A DNA stretch of 57,552 nt from Hydrogenophaga sp. (GTDB lineage: Bacteria; Pseudomonadota; Gammaproteobacteria; Burkholderiales; Burkholderiaceae_C), in contig NZ_JAHVAB010000055.1 in the NCBI RefSeq assembly GCF_019264445.1, forward strand, positions 1 through 57,552. Direction: 5' to 3'. Shown piece by piece: positions 11,807-18,695 of this stretch. The notes beneath the pieces were generated by a model. The model saw only the letters and a program-made list of their open reading frames with translations. It made no database searches and was not told the origin of the DNA. The position numbers were made by a program, and so were the translations under genes. Each line of letters starts with the position of its first letter. Positions within the stretch are counted from its first letter, which is position 1.

Positions 11807-11833
11807 GGGCGGGAGGCGTTCGCGCTCCCGCCC
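11807..11833 (-). terminator. Strong hairpin after the DUF1328 gene
   Basis: A 9-bp perfect GC stem (GGGCGGGAG paired with CTCCCGCCC) with a 9-base loop, starting nine bases past the stop of the minus-strand DUF1328 gene. There is no following U-run, so it may be a Rho-assisted terminator or a 3'-end stabilising structure. Confidence 0.55.
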
Positions 11834-11841
11834 GGGGTCCG

Positions 11842-12006
11842 TCAGCGCTTGCGGATCAGGCCCATGACGACCGACACCAGCGCCATCACCAGGAACACCA
11901 CGAACAGCAGCTTGGCAATGCCCGCTGCGCTGGCGGCAATGCCGCCGAACCCGAGCACGGCAGCGATCAGGGCGATGACGAAGAAAACAACGGCGTAGTG
12001 CAGCAT
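11842..12006 (-). CDS. DUF1328 (YtjA-like) small membrane protein
   Basis: A 54-residue protein with two membrane helices: [20 protein letters not shown] and a [20 protein letters not shown] segment, separated by the GGIAASAAG turn and ending in RKR, the standard DUF1328/YtjA layout and length. Function is unknown; in many Proteobacteria such genes lie near CsbD and BON genes and are induced by stress, as seen in the neighbourhood here. The start at 12006 has ACAGGAG at good spacing. Its promoter region carries the same elements as that of csbD (see 12080-12148). Confidence 0.9.
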   Translation of the reverse strand: MLHYAVVFFVIALIAAVLGFGGIAASAAGIAKLLFVVFLVMALVSVVMGLIRKR

Positions 12007-12079
12007 GGCGGACTCCTGTGGGAGGGTCGGTGGACCGACCTTTCGGGTTTGTTCACAACGACCACCGTTGTGATGGCTC

Positions 12080-12148
12080 CACTGTAGGGACGCCTGCCCG
12101 CCGCCCATGACGGCCAGCGTGCCGACTCCGCGTAGGAGAAGGCCGACA
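12080..12148 (-). promoter_or_regulatory. Promoter of the DUF1328 gene: GacA-box-like site plus CTACAGTG element
   Basis: Read on the minus strand: TGTCGG-N6-CCTACG at 12148-12131, then 44 bases, then CTACAGTG at 12087-12080. The element TACAGT fits a -10 box; the palindrome would sit near -60, a usual activator position. The identical CTACAGTG with the identical 44-base distance from TCCTAC occurs before csbD at 12958. Regulator identity is inferred. Confidence 0.6.
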
Positions 12149-12169
12149 GCCCGGACCGCCTTGCGGCTT

Positions 12170-12802
12170 TTACTGGATGAGCCCGTTCTTCAGCGCGTAG
12201 TAGGTGAGGTCGCTGTTGCTGGTGAGCTTGAGTTTTTCGAGCACGCGCGTGCGGTAGGTGCTCACCGTCTTGATGCTCAGGAACATGGCCTCGGCCATGT
12301 TGCCGATGGTCTCGCCCTTGGCCAGGCGCAGGAAGACCTGCAGCTCGCGCTCTGACAGCAGTTCGTGCGGCGGGCGCTCGGCGTCGCCGGCGGCGTTGTC
12401 GGCCAGCAGCTCGGCCACCGCCGGGCTGATGTAGCGACGGCCGCGCGCCACGGTGCGGATGGCGTTGACGATGTCGTCGGGCGCGCAGTCCTTGTTCAGG
12501 TAGCCGCTGGCGCCGTAGCGCAGCAGCGTGGTGGCGTACTGGGCCTCCGGAAAGCCGCTGAGGATGAGCACGGGCAGATCGGGAAAGCGCGCCTTGATGG
12601 CCTGCAGCGCATCGACGCCGCTGTGGTCGGGCATGGAAATGTCCATCAGCAGCACGTCGACTTCGCCGGCGCGCACCAGCTCCAGGGCTTCGCGCCCGTT
12701 GTTGGCTTCGCCGGTGACACGGATGTCCACATGCTCGCCGAGGAACTGGCGAAGGCCAGAACGCACGATGGCGTGGTCGTCAACGATTCCTACTTTGATC
12801 AT
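12170..12802 (-). CDS. NarL/FixJ-family response regulator, GacA/UvrY-like
   Basis: A 210-residue two-domain regulator. The receiver (1-120) has the acidic pair DD8-9, phosphoacceptor Asp54 in LLMDISMP, and Lys104 in GYLNKD. The LuxR-type DNA-binding domain (about 146-208) contains [18 protein letters not shown] and the recognition helix region [19 protein letters not shown]. It is a plausible partner of the HisKA_3 kinases encoded at 14826-17569, which belong to the kinase class that pairs with NarL-type regulators. It is transcribed divergently from csbD, sharing a 248-base region with two copies of the GacA-box-like palindrome, consistent with direct control of that region; this is inference. 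Start ATG at 12802 gives the standard receiver N-terminus [10 protein letters not shown]. Confidence 0.93.
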   Translation of the reverse strand: MIKVGIVDDHAIVRSGLRQFLGEHVDIRVTGEANNGREALELVRAGEVDVLLMDISMPDHSGVDALQAIKARFPDLPVLILSGFPEAQYATTLLRYGASGYLNKDCAPDDIVNAIRTVARGRRYISPAVAELLADNAAGDAERPPHELLSERELQVFLRLAKGETIGNMAEAMFLSIKTVSTYRTRVLEKLKLTSNSDLTYYALKNGLIQ

Positions 12803-12865
12803 GTTGTCCTTGGCGCTCGTTGAAATGGGGGCCGCCGCAATTTAACAGGGACGCCTGGCAGGAGC

Positions 12866-12965
12866 CGTCAGACGGTTCCTACAAAAGCGGCGGGCGCATC
12901 GGCGATGTCCTACACGCGGGCGGCCATCCGCCCGACATCGCGCGGGCCGCGGATTTTCTACAGTG
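12866..12965 (+). promoter_or_regulatory. csbD promoter region with two GacA-box-like sites
   Basis: Site one, CGTCAG-N6-CCTACA (12866-12883); site two, a weaker CATCGG-N6-CCTACA (12897-12914), 31 bases on, i.e. three helical turns. From the second TCCTAC (12908-12913) there are exactly 44 bases to CTACAGTG (12958-12965), the same distance as before the DUF1328 gene. The region lies between the divergent response regulator and csbD and could serve both. Confidence 0.6.
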
Positions 12966-13050
12966 ACCTCACGGCACAACGCAACCAGCGTTCAAGCCGC
13001 AGCCAGTCTCTCGACCGGCACTCTGCAACCCAACCATTCAAGGAGTCACT

Positions 13051-13290
13051 ATGAACTGGGACCGCATCGAAGGCAACTGGAAGCAAGTCAAGGGAAAGAT
13101 GGTCGAACAGTGGGGCAAGCTCACCGATGACGACTTCGACGTCGTCGCAGGCCGCCGCGAACAGCTCGCCGGCAAGATCCAGGAACGCTATGGCGTGGCC
13201 AAGGACGAAGCCGAACGCCAGGTGGCCGACTGGGAGCGCCGCGTGACGGACGACTGGTTCGAGAAGCCCAACAGCAAGAAGCCGCACTAA
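13051..13290 (+). CDS. CsbD/YjbJ-family stress protein
   Basis: A 79-residue, highly charged soluble protein with the complete CsbD signature: MNWDRIEGNWKQVKGKMVEQ, WGKLTDDDFDVVAGRREQL, and GVAKDEAERQV. Members accumulate strongly under osmotic, heat or phosphate stress through general stress regulation; the molecular role is unknown. AAGGAG lies seven bases before the ATG. It is the first gene of a probable stress operon with the two BON lipoprotein genes downstream, and its promoter carries the shared palindrome/CTACAGTG arrangement. Confidence 0.95.
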   Translation: MNWDRIEGNWKQVKGKMVEQWGKLTDDDFDVVAGRREQLAGKIQERYGVAKDEAERQVADWERRVTDDWFEKPNSKKPH

Positions 13291-13359
13291 GCCGGTTTCA
13301 CGCCCTACCCCTCATCACCCAGCGTCGGCCCCGGCCGGCGCCATGAAAGGAAACACACC

Positions 13360-13800
13360 ATGAAACGCAATACCCGACTCGCCGCCCTCGCCGCCGCCGC
13401 CATGGCCACCTCGCTCATCGTGGCTTGTGGCCAGCGTGAAGACGAAACCGTGGGCCAGCGCCTGGATGGCGCGGTGGAACAAACCCAGAGCGCCACCGCC
13501 GAGATCCGCGCCGACGCCAACAACGCCGCGCAAGACATGAAGGCCGCCGGCAGCGAAGCCGCCGACAAGATGGCAGTGGGCGCAGCCGACGTGGCGATCA
13601 CCGCCAAGGTGAATGCCGCACTGGCGGGCGACTCGCAGCTCAGCGCGCTGAAGATTGATGTGGACACCACCAACGGCATGGTCGAACTCAAGGGCACCGC
13701 ACCGGACCCGGCCGCCCGTGACCGCGCCACCGTGCTGGCTGCTGCCGTCGAGGGCGTGGTCAAGGTGGAGAACCGCCTGACCGTGGAAGCCAAGGGCTAA
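13360..13800 (+). CDS. BON-domain lipoprotein
   Basis: A 146-residue envelope lipoprotein. The signal peptide ends in the lipobox IVAC (Cys23). An Ala-rich helical linker (about 30-85, TQSATAEIRADANNAAQDMK) leads to one BON domain (about 88-145): DVAITAKVNAALAGDSQLSALKIDVDTTNGMVELKGT and VEGVVKVENRLTV. BON domains bind phospholipid or peptidoglycan-linked partners; OsmY and DolP are known examples. Asp after the lipid-bearing Cys is absent (Gly), so outer-membrane sorting is likely. GAAAGGAAAC precedes the ATG. Lies between csbD and a second BON gene. Confidence 0.9.
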   Translation: MKRNTRLAALAAAAMATSLIVACGQREDETVGQRLDGAVEQTQSATAEIRADANNAAQDMKAAGSEAADKMAVGAADVAITAKVNAALAGDSQLSALKIDVDTTNGMVELKGTAPDPAARDRATVLAAAVEGVVKVENRLTVEAKG

Positions 13801-13843
13801 GCCCCGCGTCCATTCCCCATTGATTCCATGACCTCTGCCGAGC

Positions 13844-13874
13844 CGGGCGGGCACTGATGACAGTGACCCGCCCG
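13844..13874 (+). terminator. Long hairpin between the two BON genes
   Basis: CGGGCGGG-CACTG, loop ATGA, CAGTG, one bulged A, then CCCGCCCG: about 13 base pairs. No U-run follows, so it more likely limits read-through or protects an upstream mRNA end than acts as a full intrinsic terminator. Confidence 0.5.
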
Positions 13875-13909
13875 CCAGGCAGCCCCGAACCCCCTGGAGG
13901 AGAAATTCC

Positions 13910-14221
13910 ATGAAACTCGCTCACGCCCTGCTCGCTACCGCCGCCGCATTCACCCTCGTGCAAGTCACCGGCTGTGCCGTGGCTCGAGACCAACAGACCG
14001 TGGGTTCGTACATCGACGACGCCACGCTCACCACCCGTGTGAAGGCCGCCTACGCCAAGGACCCTGTGGTCGCCGCCACCTCGATCAACGTGGAAACGCT
14101 CAAAGGCACCGTGCAACTCTCGGGCTTCGCCAAGTCCGATGCGGAGCGCAGCACCGCAGAGCGCCTGGCACGCAGCACCGAGGGCGTGAAGTCTGTGCGC
14201 AACGACATCGTGGTGCGCTGA
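13910..14221 (+). CDS. Short BON-domain lipoprotein
   Basis: A 103-residue protein: signal peptide with lipobox VTGC (Cys22), then a single BON domain (about 35-103) with DDATLTTRVKAAYAKDPVVAATSINVETLKGTVQLSGF and EGVKSVRNDIVVR. No linker, unlike the preceding BON protein, so the domain must lie close to the membrane carrying the lipid. Very strong ribosome site (TGGAGGAGAAATTCC before ATG), suggesting high synthesis. Last gene before the signalling cluster. Confidence 0.9.
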   Translation: MKLAHALLATAAAFTLVQVTGCAVARDQQTVGSYIDDATLTTRVKAAYAKDPVVAATSINVETLKGTVQLSGFAKSDAERSTAERLARSTEGVKSVRNDIVVR

Positions 14222-14239
14222 CCCAGCCTGCGCCGCCCA

Positions 14240-14257
14240 TGTAGGACAACTCCTACG
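14240..14257. promoter_or_regulatory. Best GacA-box-like palindrome, upstream of the receiver/kinase operon
   Basis: TGTAGG-ACAACT-CCTACG. The inner 16 bases GTAGGA-CAAC-TCCTAC are perfectly symmetrical, and flanking CA/TG bases extend the symmetry. The arrangement equals the known GacA upstream activating sequence TGTAAG-N6-CTTACA apart from one transition per half. It lies 132 bases before the receiver gene and 19 bases past the BON gene. Confidence 0.6.
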
Positions 14258-14288
14258 TGAGAATCAGATGTTCTGAAGGCGCAGACGC

Positions 14289-14320
14289 GCACAAACGCGG
14301 CATGATGGCCGCGTTTGTGC
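14289..14320. terminator. Perfect 13-bp hairpin before the receiver gene
   Basis: GCACAAACGCGGC, loop ATGATG, GCCGCGTTTGTGC, with no mismatch. It may terminate the csbD-BON transcript, or form part of the leader of the receiver/kinase mRNA. No strong U-run follows (the next bases are TGAAGCG). Its symmetry could also make it a protein-binding site. Confidence 0.6.
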
Positions 14321-14388
14321 TGAAGCGAAGGCTTTTGCCCCGATCCTTGCAACGGACTCATTGACCGAACAAAGCCCCCCGCTCTCCC

Positions 14389-14790
14389 ATGTCCCCGCTC
14401 CGAACTTTCATCGTCGAAGACAACAAAGTCATCTACGACAACCTCGTGTCCACGCTTGAAGAGCTGGCCAACGTCGAGGTGATCGGCCACGCGGTGGACG
14501 AACAAGGCGCGGTGCAATGGCTGAGCCAGGGCGACCGGTTCGATCTGATGATCGTGGACATCTTCCTGCTCAGTGGCTCCGGACTGGGCGTACTCAAAGC
14601 CGCGCAAGAGGCCCAGGTGCCCGCGCGGCGCGTGGTGCTCACCAACTACGCCACCGCCGACATTCGCAAGCGTTGCACGCTGCTCGGCGCCGATCGCGTG
14701 TTCGACAAGTCCTGCGAACTTGAAGACCTGATTGCCTACTGCGAACGCATTTCCGACGGTTCGGCCACGAAGCCGGGCAGTCTGCAGTAA
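14389..14790 (+). CDS. Single-domain response regulator (receiver only)
   Basis: A 133-residue stand-alone receiver. Acidic pair Glu10-Asp11 in FIVEDN, phosphoacceptor Asp57 in LMIVDIFL, Thr in VVLTNYA and Lys in RVFDKSCE are all present, so it should be phosphorylatable; there is no output domain. It lies 35 bases before two histidine kinase genes and probably shares their transcript. It could shuttle or drain phosphate from those kinases, competing with the NarL-type regulator at 12170-12802, or act through protein contact. This division of roles is inference. Confidence 0.9.
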   Translation: MSPLRTFIVEDNKVIYDNLVSTLEELANVEVIGHAVDEQGAVQWLSQGDRFDLMIVDIFLLSGSGLGVLKAAQEAQVPARRVVLTNYATADIRKRCTLLGADRVFDKSCELEDLIAYCERISDGSATKPGSLQ

Positions 14791-14825
14791 GCGGGTCGAC
14801 CCCAGGTACTGCGAACGCGCGATCC

Positions 14826-16223
14826 ATGCCCTCCACCCTCCCCAGGCCCGCCGCGCCATGGCGCACGCCGCTGGCCATCTTTCTGGCGGCGGTGCTGGCA
14901 TTGGGCGTGGTCATGGGCTCGGAGTGGACGTACCAGCGCGCGCTGCAGTCACTCGCCAGCGTGGGCGCTCGCGACAACGCGCGCACCGCCATCCAGACCG
15001 TGATGCGCCGCCTGCTCGATGTGGAAACCGCGCAGCGCGGCTACCTGCTGACCGGGCGCGCGCAGTACCTGGCGCCGTACCAGGCGGCGGAGTCCGACAT
15101 GGCACATGCGATCAGCCGCCTGCGGGAGCACTACCGCGACGACAAGGAGCTGCTCGCGCTCGTCGACAACCTCGAGATCCGTGTGCTTGAGAAAAGCTCG
15201 GAAGTCGCCGAGACCATTGCGCTGTACAACGCCGGCTCCGGCAACGCCTGGCGCGAGCTCATGCTCACCGACATCGGCCGCGAAAAGATGGAGGGCGTGC
15301 GCCGTGTGGCCGACGTGCTCCTGGTCACCGAAGAGCGCCGCGTGGCGGGTGAACGCGCCGAGGTGTACCGCACGCTGGCGATTGGCCGGGTGGGGGTGCA
15401 CAGCCTGGCGTTGCTCAGCCTGCTGGCCTATGTGTTTTTCCTGCGCAAGAACGCCGCCCTGCAGACCAGCCAGGTCGAGCACGCCCGCCACCTGCAGGCC
15501 GAGCGCGACTCGCTGGAGCGCCAGGTGCGCGAGCGCACCGAAGAACTCGCGCACCTCAACCTGAACCTGCAGGAGCTGCGCGATGGCGAGCGCAGCCGGC
15601 TCGCGCGCGCCCTGCACGACGACCTGGGTGCCCTGCTCACCACCGCCAAGCTCGATCTCACTCGGCTGCGCCACGCCCTGCGCAACACGGAGCCCGAGGT
15701 GGCCGAGCGCCTGCAGCACCTGAGCGTGGCGCTGGACGACGGCATCGGCACCAAGCGCCGCATGATGGAGGAGCTCATGCCCTCCACGCTGCACAACCTG
15801 GGCCTGCAAGCCGCCATCGAGCAGCGCGCAGACGAATTCCAGCAGCGCACCGGCGTGCCTGTGGAACGGGCGATTCAATCGATGCAGCTGGATGTGTCTT
15901 CCGGCCAGGCGCTCTTTGCGGTGGTGCAAGGGGCGCTCGCCAATATCGAACAGCATGCGGGCGCCCGGCACGTGTCGTTGCGGCTGGCGTCCGAAGGCAC
16001 GCAGGTGCTGGTGGAAGTGATCGACGACGGCAGAGGCTTTGACGGGCACATGGGCTCGACCTCTGCCAGCGGCTTGAAAAACCTGCGTCACCGCATTGAA
16101 TCCCTGGGCGGCCAGTTCCTGGTGCGCTCCGTTCCCGGCTCGGGCACCCGCATCGAAGCGCGTGTGCCAGGCCTCCCCCGTCCGTCCCCCTCCACCCCTC
16201 ACAGCGCGATGAGCAACCCATGA
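14826..16223 (+). CDS. Sensor histidine kinase with CHASE3-like sensor and HisKA_3 domain
   Basis: A 465-residue membrane kinase. TM1 about 14-32; periplasmic CHASE3-like helical bundle with the hallmark DVETAQRGYLLTGRAQYLAPY (65-85); TM2 about 188-207; coiled coil 212-250; HisKA_3 with phosphoacceptor His264 in RLARALHDDLGALL; HATPase with the N-box ANIEQHAG, DDGRGFD and GLKNLRHRIESLGG. This NarL-partner kinase type fits the regulator at 12170-12802. The gene overlaps the next kinase gene by four bases (ATGA). The Pro-rich tail after the catalytic domain is short and probably unstructured. Confidence 0.93.
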   Translation: MPSTLPRPAAPWRTPLAIFLAAVLALGVVMGSEWTYQRALQSLASVGARDNARTAIQTVMRRLLDVETAQRGYLLTGRAQYLAPYQAAESDMAHAISRLREHYRDDKELLALVDNLEIRVLEKSSEVAETIALYNAGSGNAWRELMLTDIGREKMEGVRRVADVLLVTEERRVAGERAEVYRTLAIGRVGVHSLALLSLLAYVFFLRKNAALQTSQVEHARHLQAERDSLERQVRERTEELAHLNLNLQELRDGERSRLARALHDDLGALLTTAKLDLTRLRHALRNTEPEVAERLQHLSVALDDGIGTKRRMMEELMPSTLHNLGLQAAIEQRADEFQQRTGVPVERAIQSMQLDVSSGQALFAVVQGALANIEQHAGARHVSLRLASEGTQVLVEVIDDGRGFDGHMGSTSASGLKNLRHRIESLGGQFLVRSVPGSGTRIEARVPGLPRPSPSTPHSAMSNP

Positions 16224-17569
16224 TCAAGTCGTCGATCGAACGCGTGGCGCGCAACCGCTACGGGATGCCCATCATCCTGGCGCTGGCCCTGATCATGGTG
16301 GTGGTCAATGAGAGCAGCTACCAGCACTCGCGCTCCACACTGGCGCAGGGCATCACGCTGAGCGATGCCCGGCAGAAGGCCGCGCGCACCCTGCAGGCGC
16401 TCACCGATGCCGAAGCGGCGGCCCGCGCTTTCATGCTCGGGGCGCAGCAGGTCGACCTGGCGAACTACCGGGAGGCCATCAACGAGATGGAGGGCGTGCA
16501 GCAAGACGCCTTTCAGCGGCTGGCCGAGCTGGACCCGCAGCGCACGGTGTCGGTGGACGACGTGCGCAAGCGCCTGGACGAGCGCAAGGCCACGCTGGAC
16601 GAATGGATCCGCATGACCGAGCAGGGCCGGCGCACCGCTGCGCAAGCGCTCGCCGTGAGCGACCAGGGCCGCCTGCGCTACGCCGAGCTGCGCCAGGCGT
16701 TCGAATTCGTGCTGGAGCGTGCGGCGGCCATCCAGCAGACCGCGCGCGTGTCGCTGTACGACGCGATGATGATCAACCGGCTGGCCATTCACCTGCTGGT
16801 GCTGGTGGCGCTGGTGGCGCTGGTGCTGTTCATGCGCCAGTTGCGCGAGAGCGATGCACGCAAGGCCGAGGAGCACCAGCGGCTGGCCACGCAAGTGGCC
16901 CTGCGCACCGCCGCCCTGCGCAACCTGGCGGGCCACCATGTGCACGCCCGGGAAGACGAGCGCGGCCGCGTCGCGCGCGAGCTGCACGACGAAATGGGCG
17001 GCCTGCTCACCGCGATGAAACTGGAGATCGCGCGCCTGCGCCGCGTGCCCGACGTGCCCGCCGCCGCCATGGAGCGCCTGGCCAGCATCGAGCTGCGGCT
17101 GAACGAAGGCATTGCGGTGAAGCGCCGCATCATCGAGCACCTGCGTCCCTCTTCGCTGGACCAGCTGGGCCTGATTCCCGCGCTGGAGATGTTGTGCGAA
17201 GACGCCGCTGGCCGCCTGGGCATTGCCGTGAACACCCGGCTGGCGCCGGTCCAGCTCGACAAGGACGCCGAGCTCACGGTGTACCGGCTGGTGCAGGAGT
17301 CGCTCACCAACGTGCAGAAGTACGCCAAGGCCCGCGAGGTGCAGGTGGTGCTGGAGCAAGAGAGCGACACCGTGCGCATTTCGGTGCAGGACAACGGGCG
17401 CGGCTTCGACATCGACAGCGTGCCGTCCGGCCATCACGGCCTGCTGGGCATGCGGGTGCGCGTGGAGTCGCATGCCGGCCAGCTGCACATCCGCAGCAAT
17501 GCGCGCGAAGGCACGCGCGTGGAGGCCGAGCTGCCCGCGCGCAAAACGCCGGACGCCGCGACCGCCTGA
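16220..17569 (+). CDS. Second, paralogous sensor histidine kinase (HisKA_3)
   Basis: A 449-residue kinase with the same plan as its neighbour: TM1 about 15-32, a helical periplasmic part with a weaker CHASE3-like stretch (LTDAEAAARAFMLGAQQVDLANY, 61-83), TM2 about 186-205, HisKA_3 with His256 in RVARELHDEMGGLL, and HATPase motifs LVQESLTNVQKYAKA, QDNGRGFD and GLLGMRVRVESHAG. The QRGY motif of CHASE3 is changed to AARAF, so the two kinases probably sense different inputs. Translationally coupled to the first kinase gene (ATGA overlap), suggesting a fixed ratio and perhaps heterodimers. Confidence 0.93.
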   Translation: MIKSSIERVARNRYGMPIILALALIMVVVNESSYQHSRSTLAQGITLSDARQKAARTLQALTDAEAAARAFMLGAQQVDLANYREAINEMEGVQQDAFQRLAELDPQRTVSVDDVRKRLDERKATLDEWIRMTEQGRRTAAQALAVSDQGRLRYAELRQAFEFVLERAAAIQQTARVSLYDAMMINRLAIHLLVLVALVALVLFMRQLRESDARKAEEHQRLATQVALRTAALRNLAGHHVHAREDERGRVARELHDEMGGLLTAMKLEIARLRRVPDVPAAAMERLASIELRLNEGIAVKRRIIEHLRPSSLDQLGLIPALEMLCEDAAGRLGIAVNTRLAPVQLDKDAELTVYRLVQESLTNVQKYAKAREVQVVLEQESDTVRISVQDNGRGFDIDSVPSGHHGLLGMRVRVESHAGQLHIRSNAREGTRVEAELPARKTPDAATA

Positions 17570-17591
17570 TGGGTGCACACTCCAGCCCATC

Positions 17592-18278
17592 GTGTCCCAC
17601 CCACCCCCGGCCCACCATCGCCTGACCCACCTCTCGGCCTGGCAGCGCCAGGCGGCGGCGCTCCTGCCGGCTGCGGTGGTGGGCATGGCCGGCGCCACCT
17701 GGGTGCCCGGCGCAGGGGTGGTGCCCTGGCTGATGGCGTGGGTGGCCTACTGCCTGGCTTATGTGGGCCTCGTGTGGCACCTCGCCTCCAGGCTGGATGC
17801 CGCGGCCACGCGCCAACGCGCGCAGCGCGAAGACCCGGGCGCCGTGATGCTGTTTGTGCTGGTGACCGCCGCCGCGTGCGCAAGCCTGATGGCCGTGGCC
17901 ATGAACGTGAACGCGACGCAGGCGCTGCAGGGATGGTCGAAGGCGCTGGGGCTTGTGTTGATGGGCCTGTCGCTGACGGGCGCGTGGCTCCTGATCCAGT
18001 GCGTGTTCACGCTGCACTACGCGCGGGTGTACTACCGCAGCGCGGTGGGCGATGGCGAGCCCCGGCGCGGGCTGGCCTTTCCCGACCACAAGGACCCGGA
18101 CTATCTGGACTTGCTGTACTACAGCGCGGTGGTGGGCATGACCTCACAGGTGTCTGACGTGTCGATCCGCAGCCGCGCCATGCGGCACCTCACGCTGCTG
18201 CACGCCCTGCTCTCTTTCGCTTTCAACCTGGTGGTGCTGGCCACAGCGGTCAACGTGTTTGCCGGCGCGGGCCACTGA
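17592..18278 (+). CDS. DUF1345 family membrane protein
   Basis: A protein of about 228 residues with five or six membrane helices and the DUF1345 core: an AWVAYCLAYVGLVWHLASR helix, LLIQCVFTLHYARVYYR, then DPDYLDLLYYSAVVGMTSQVSDV and a C-terminal helix FNLVVLATAVNVF. Function unknown; a distant likeness of the YYSAVVGMTSQVSDVSI segment to a channel pore loop has been suggested for this family, which I cannot verify. The start is a GTG at 17592, 20 bases after the kinase stop; the open frame continues upstream inside the kinase gene without a good alternative. Probably the last gene of the receiver/kinase operon. Confidence 0.82.
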   Translation: MSHPPPAHHRLTHLSAWQRQAAALLPAAVVGMAGATWVPGAGVVPWLMAWVAYCLAYVGLVWHLASRLDAAATRQRAQREDPGAVMLFVLVTAAACASLMAVAMNVNATQALQGWSKALGLVLMGLSLTGAWLLIQCVFTLHYARVYYRSAVGDGEPRRGLAFPDHKDPDYLDLLYYSAVVGMTSQVSDVSIRSRAMRHLTLLHALLSFAFNLVVLATAVNVFAGAGH

Positions 18279-18301
18279 CCCGAAAAAGACGCAGGAGACA
18301 C

Positions 18302-18466
18302 TCAGGGCGAGGGCGTGAAAGTCAGGGACGTGACGGCCGTGCCCAGGCTGGACACCGCCCGCACGAAATGGGCTTCGACATCAAACCACGGGTGCACCGC
18401 CGCCGCGGACAGCGCGATCAGCAGCGTGGCGACATAACCAACAACGGCGCGGGCAGGTAGGTGCAT
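18302..18466 (-). CDS. 54-residue single-span membrane or secreted peptide
   Basis: A small gene I do not recognise. The protein begins MHLPARAVVGYVATLLIALS, one hydrophobic helix that may be an uncleaved anchor or a signal peptide (possible cleavage after SAAAV), followed by about 30 residues with HPWFDVEAHFVRAVSSLG. The ATG has the excellent ribosome site ACCGGAGGAGTC, which argues that it is real. Its promoter region contains CACTGTAG (CTACAGTG on the sense strand) and the palindrome found before the DUF1328 and csbD genes, so it is probably a member of the same stress regulon. Note that it is exactly as long as the DUF1328 protein but not similar to it. Confidence 0.65.
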   Translation of the reverse strand: MHLPARAVVGYVATLLIALSAAAVHPWFDVEAHFVRAVSSLGTAVTSLTFTPSP

Positions 18467-18519
18467 GACTCCTCCGGTACAGGGGGCTTGAGCGGAGGGC
18501 ATTCCTGGCCGCATGAGAG

Positions 18520-18588
18520 CACTGTAGGGGCGGGGACCCGGCTGCAACACCGGACAAAATCCTGTCGCTGCGTCAGCGCATTCCTACA
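18520..18588 (-). promoter_or_regulatory. Promoter of the 54-residue peptide gene with the shared elements
   Basis: Minus strand: TGTAGG-N6-CTGACG (18588-18571; on the plus strand CGTCAG-N6-CCTACA, matching the csbD distal site half for half), then CTACAGTG at 18527-18520. The distance from the conserved half to CTACAGTG is 54 bases, ten more than at the other two promoters, i.e. one helical turn, with the half-site inverted. Confidence 0.55.
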
Positions 18589-18639
18589 TCGAAGGACCGC
18601 AGGCAGGCGCTGCGTAACCGGGCCGTAACTGGTTTCACA

Positions 18640-18695
18640 GATAATTGAAACCAAATTACAAACCGGCCTTGACGGCCTTTTCGGAGACCCCTTCC
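18640..18695 (+). promoter_or_regulatory. Likely pyruvate kinase promoter and leader
   Basis: GATAAT at 18640-18645 fits a sigma-70 -10 box; transcription would start near 18652. The leader holds a small GGCC-TTGAC-GGCC hairpin followed by TTTTC, then GGAG before the start codon. No clear -35 box is visible. Confidence 0.45.

Noticed and set aside
12866..12914. LexA box in the csbD control region
   Set aside because: The palindromes do not fit CTGT-N8-ACAG; they fit the GacA-box layout better.
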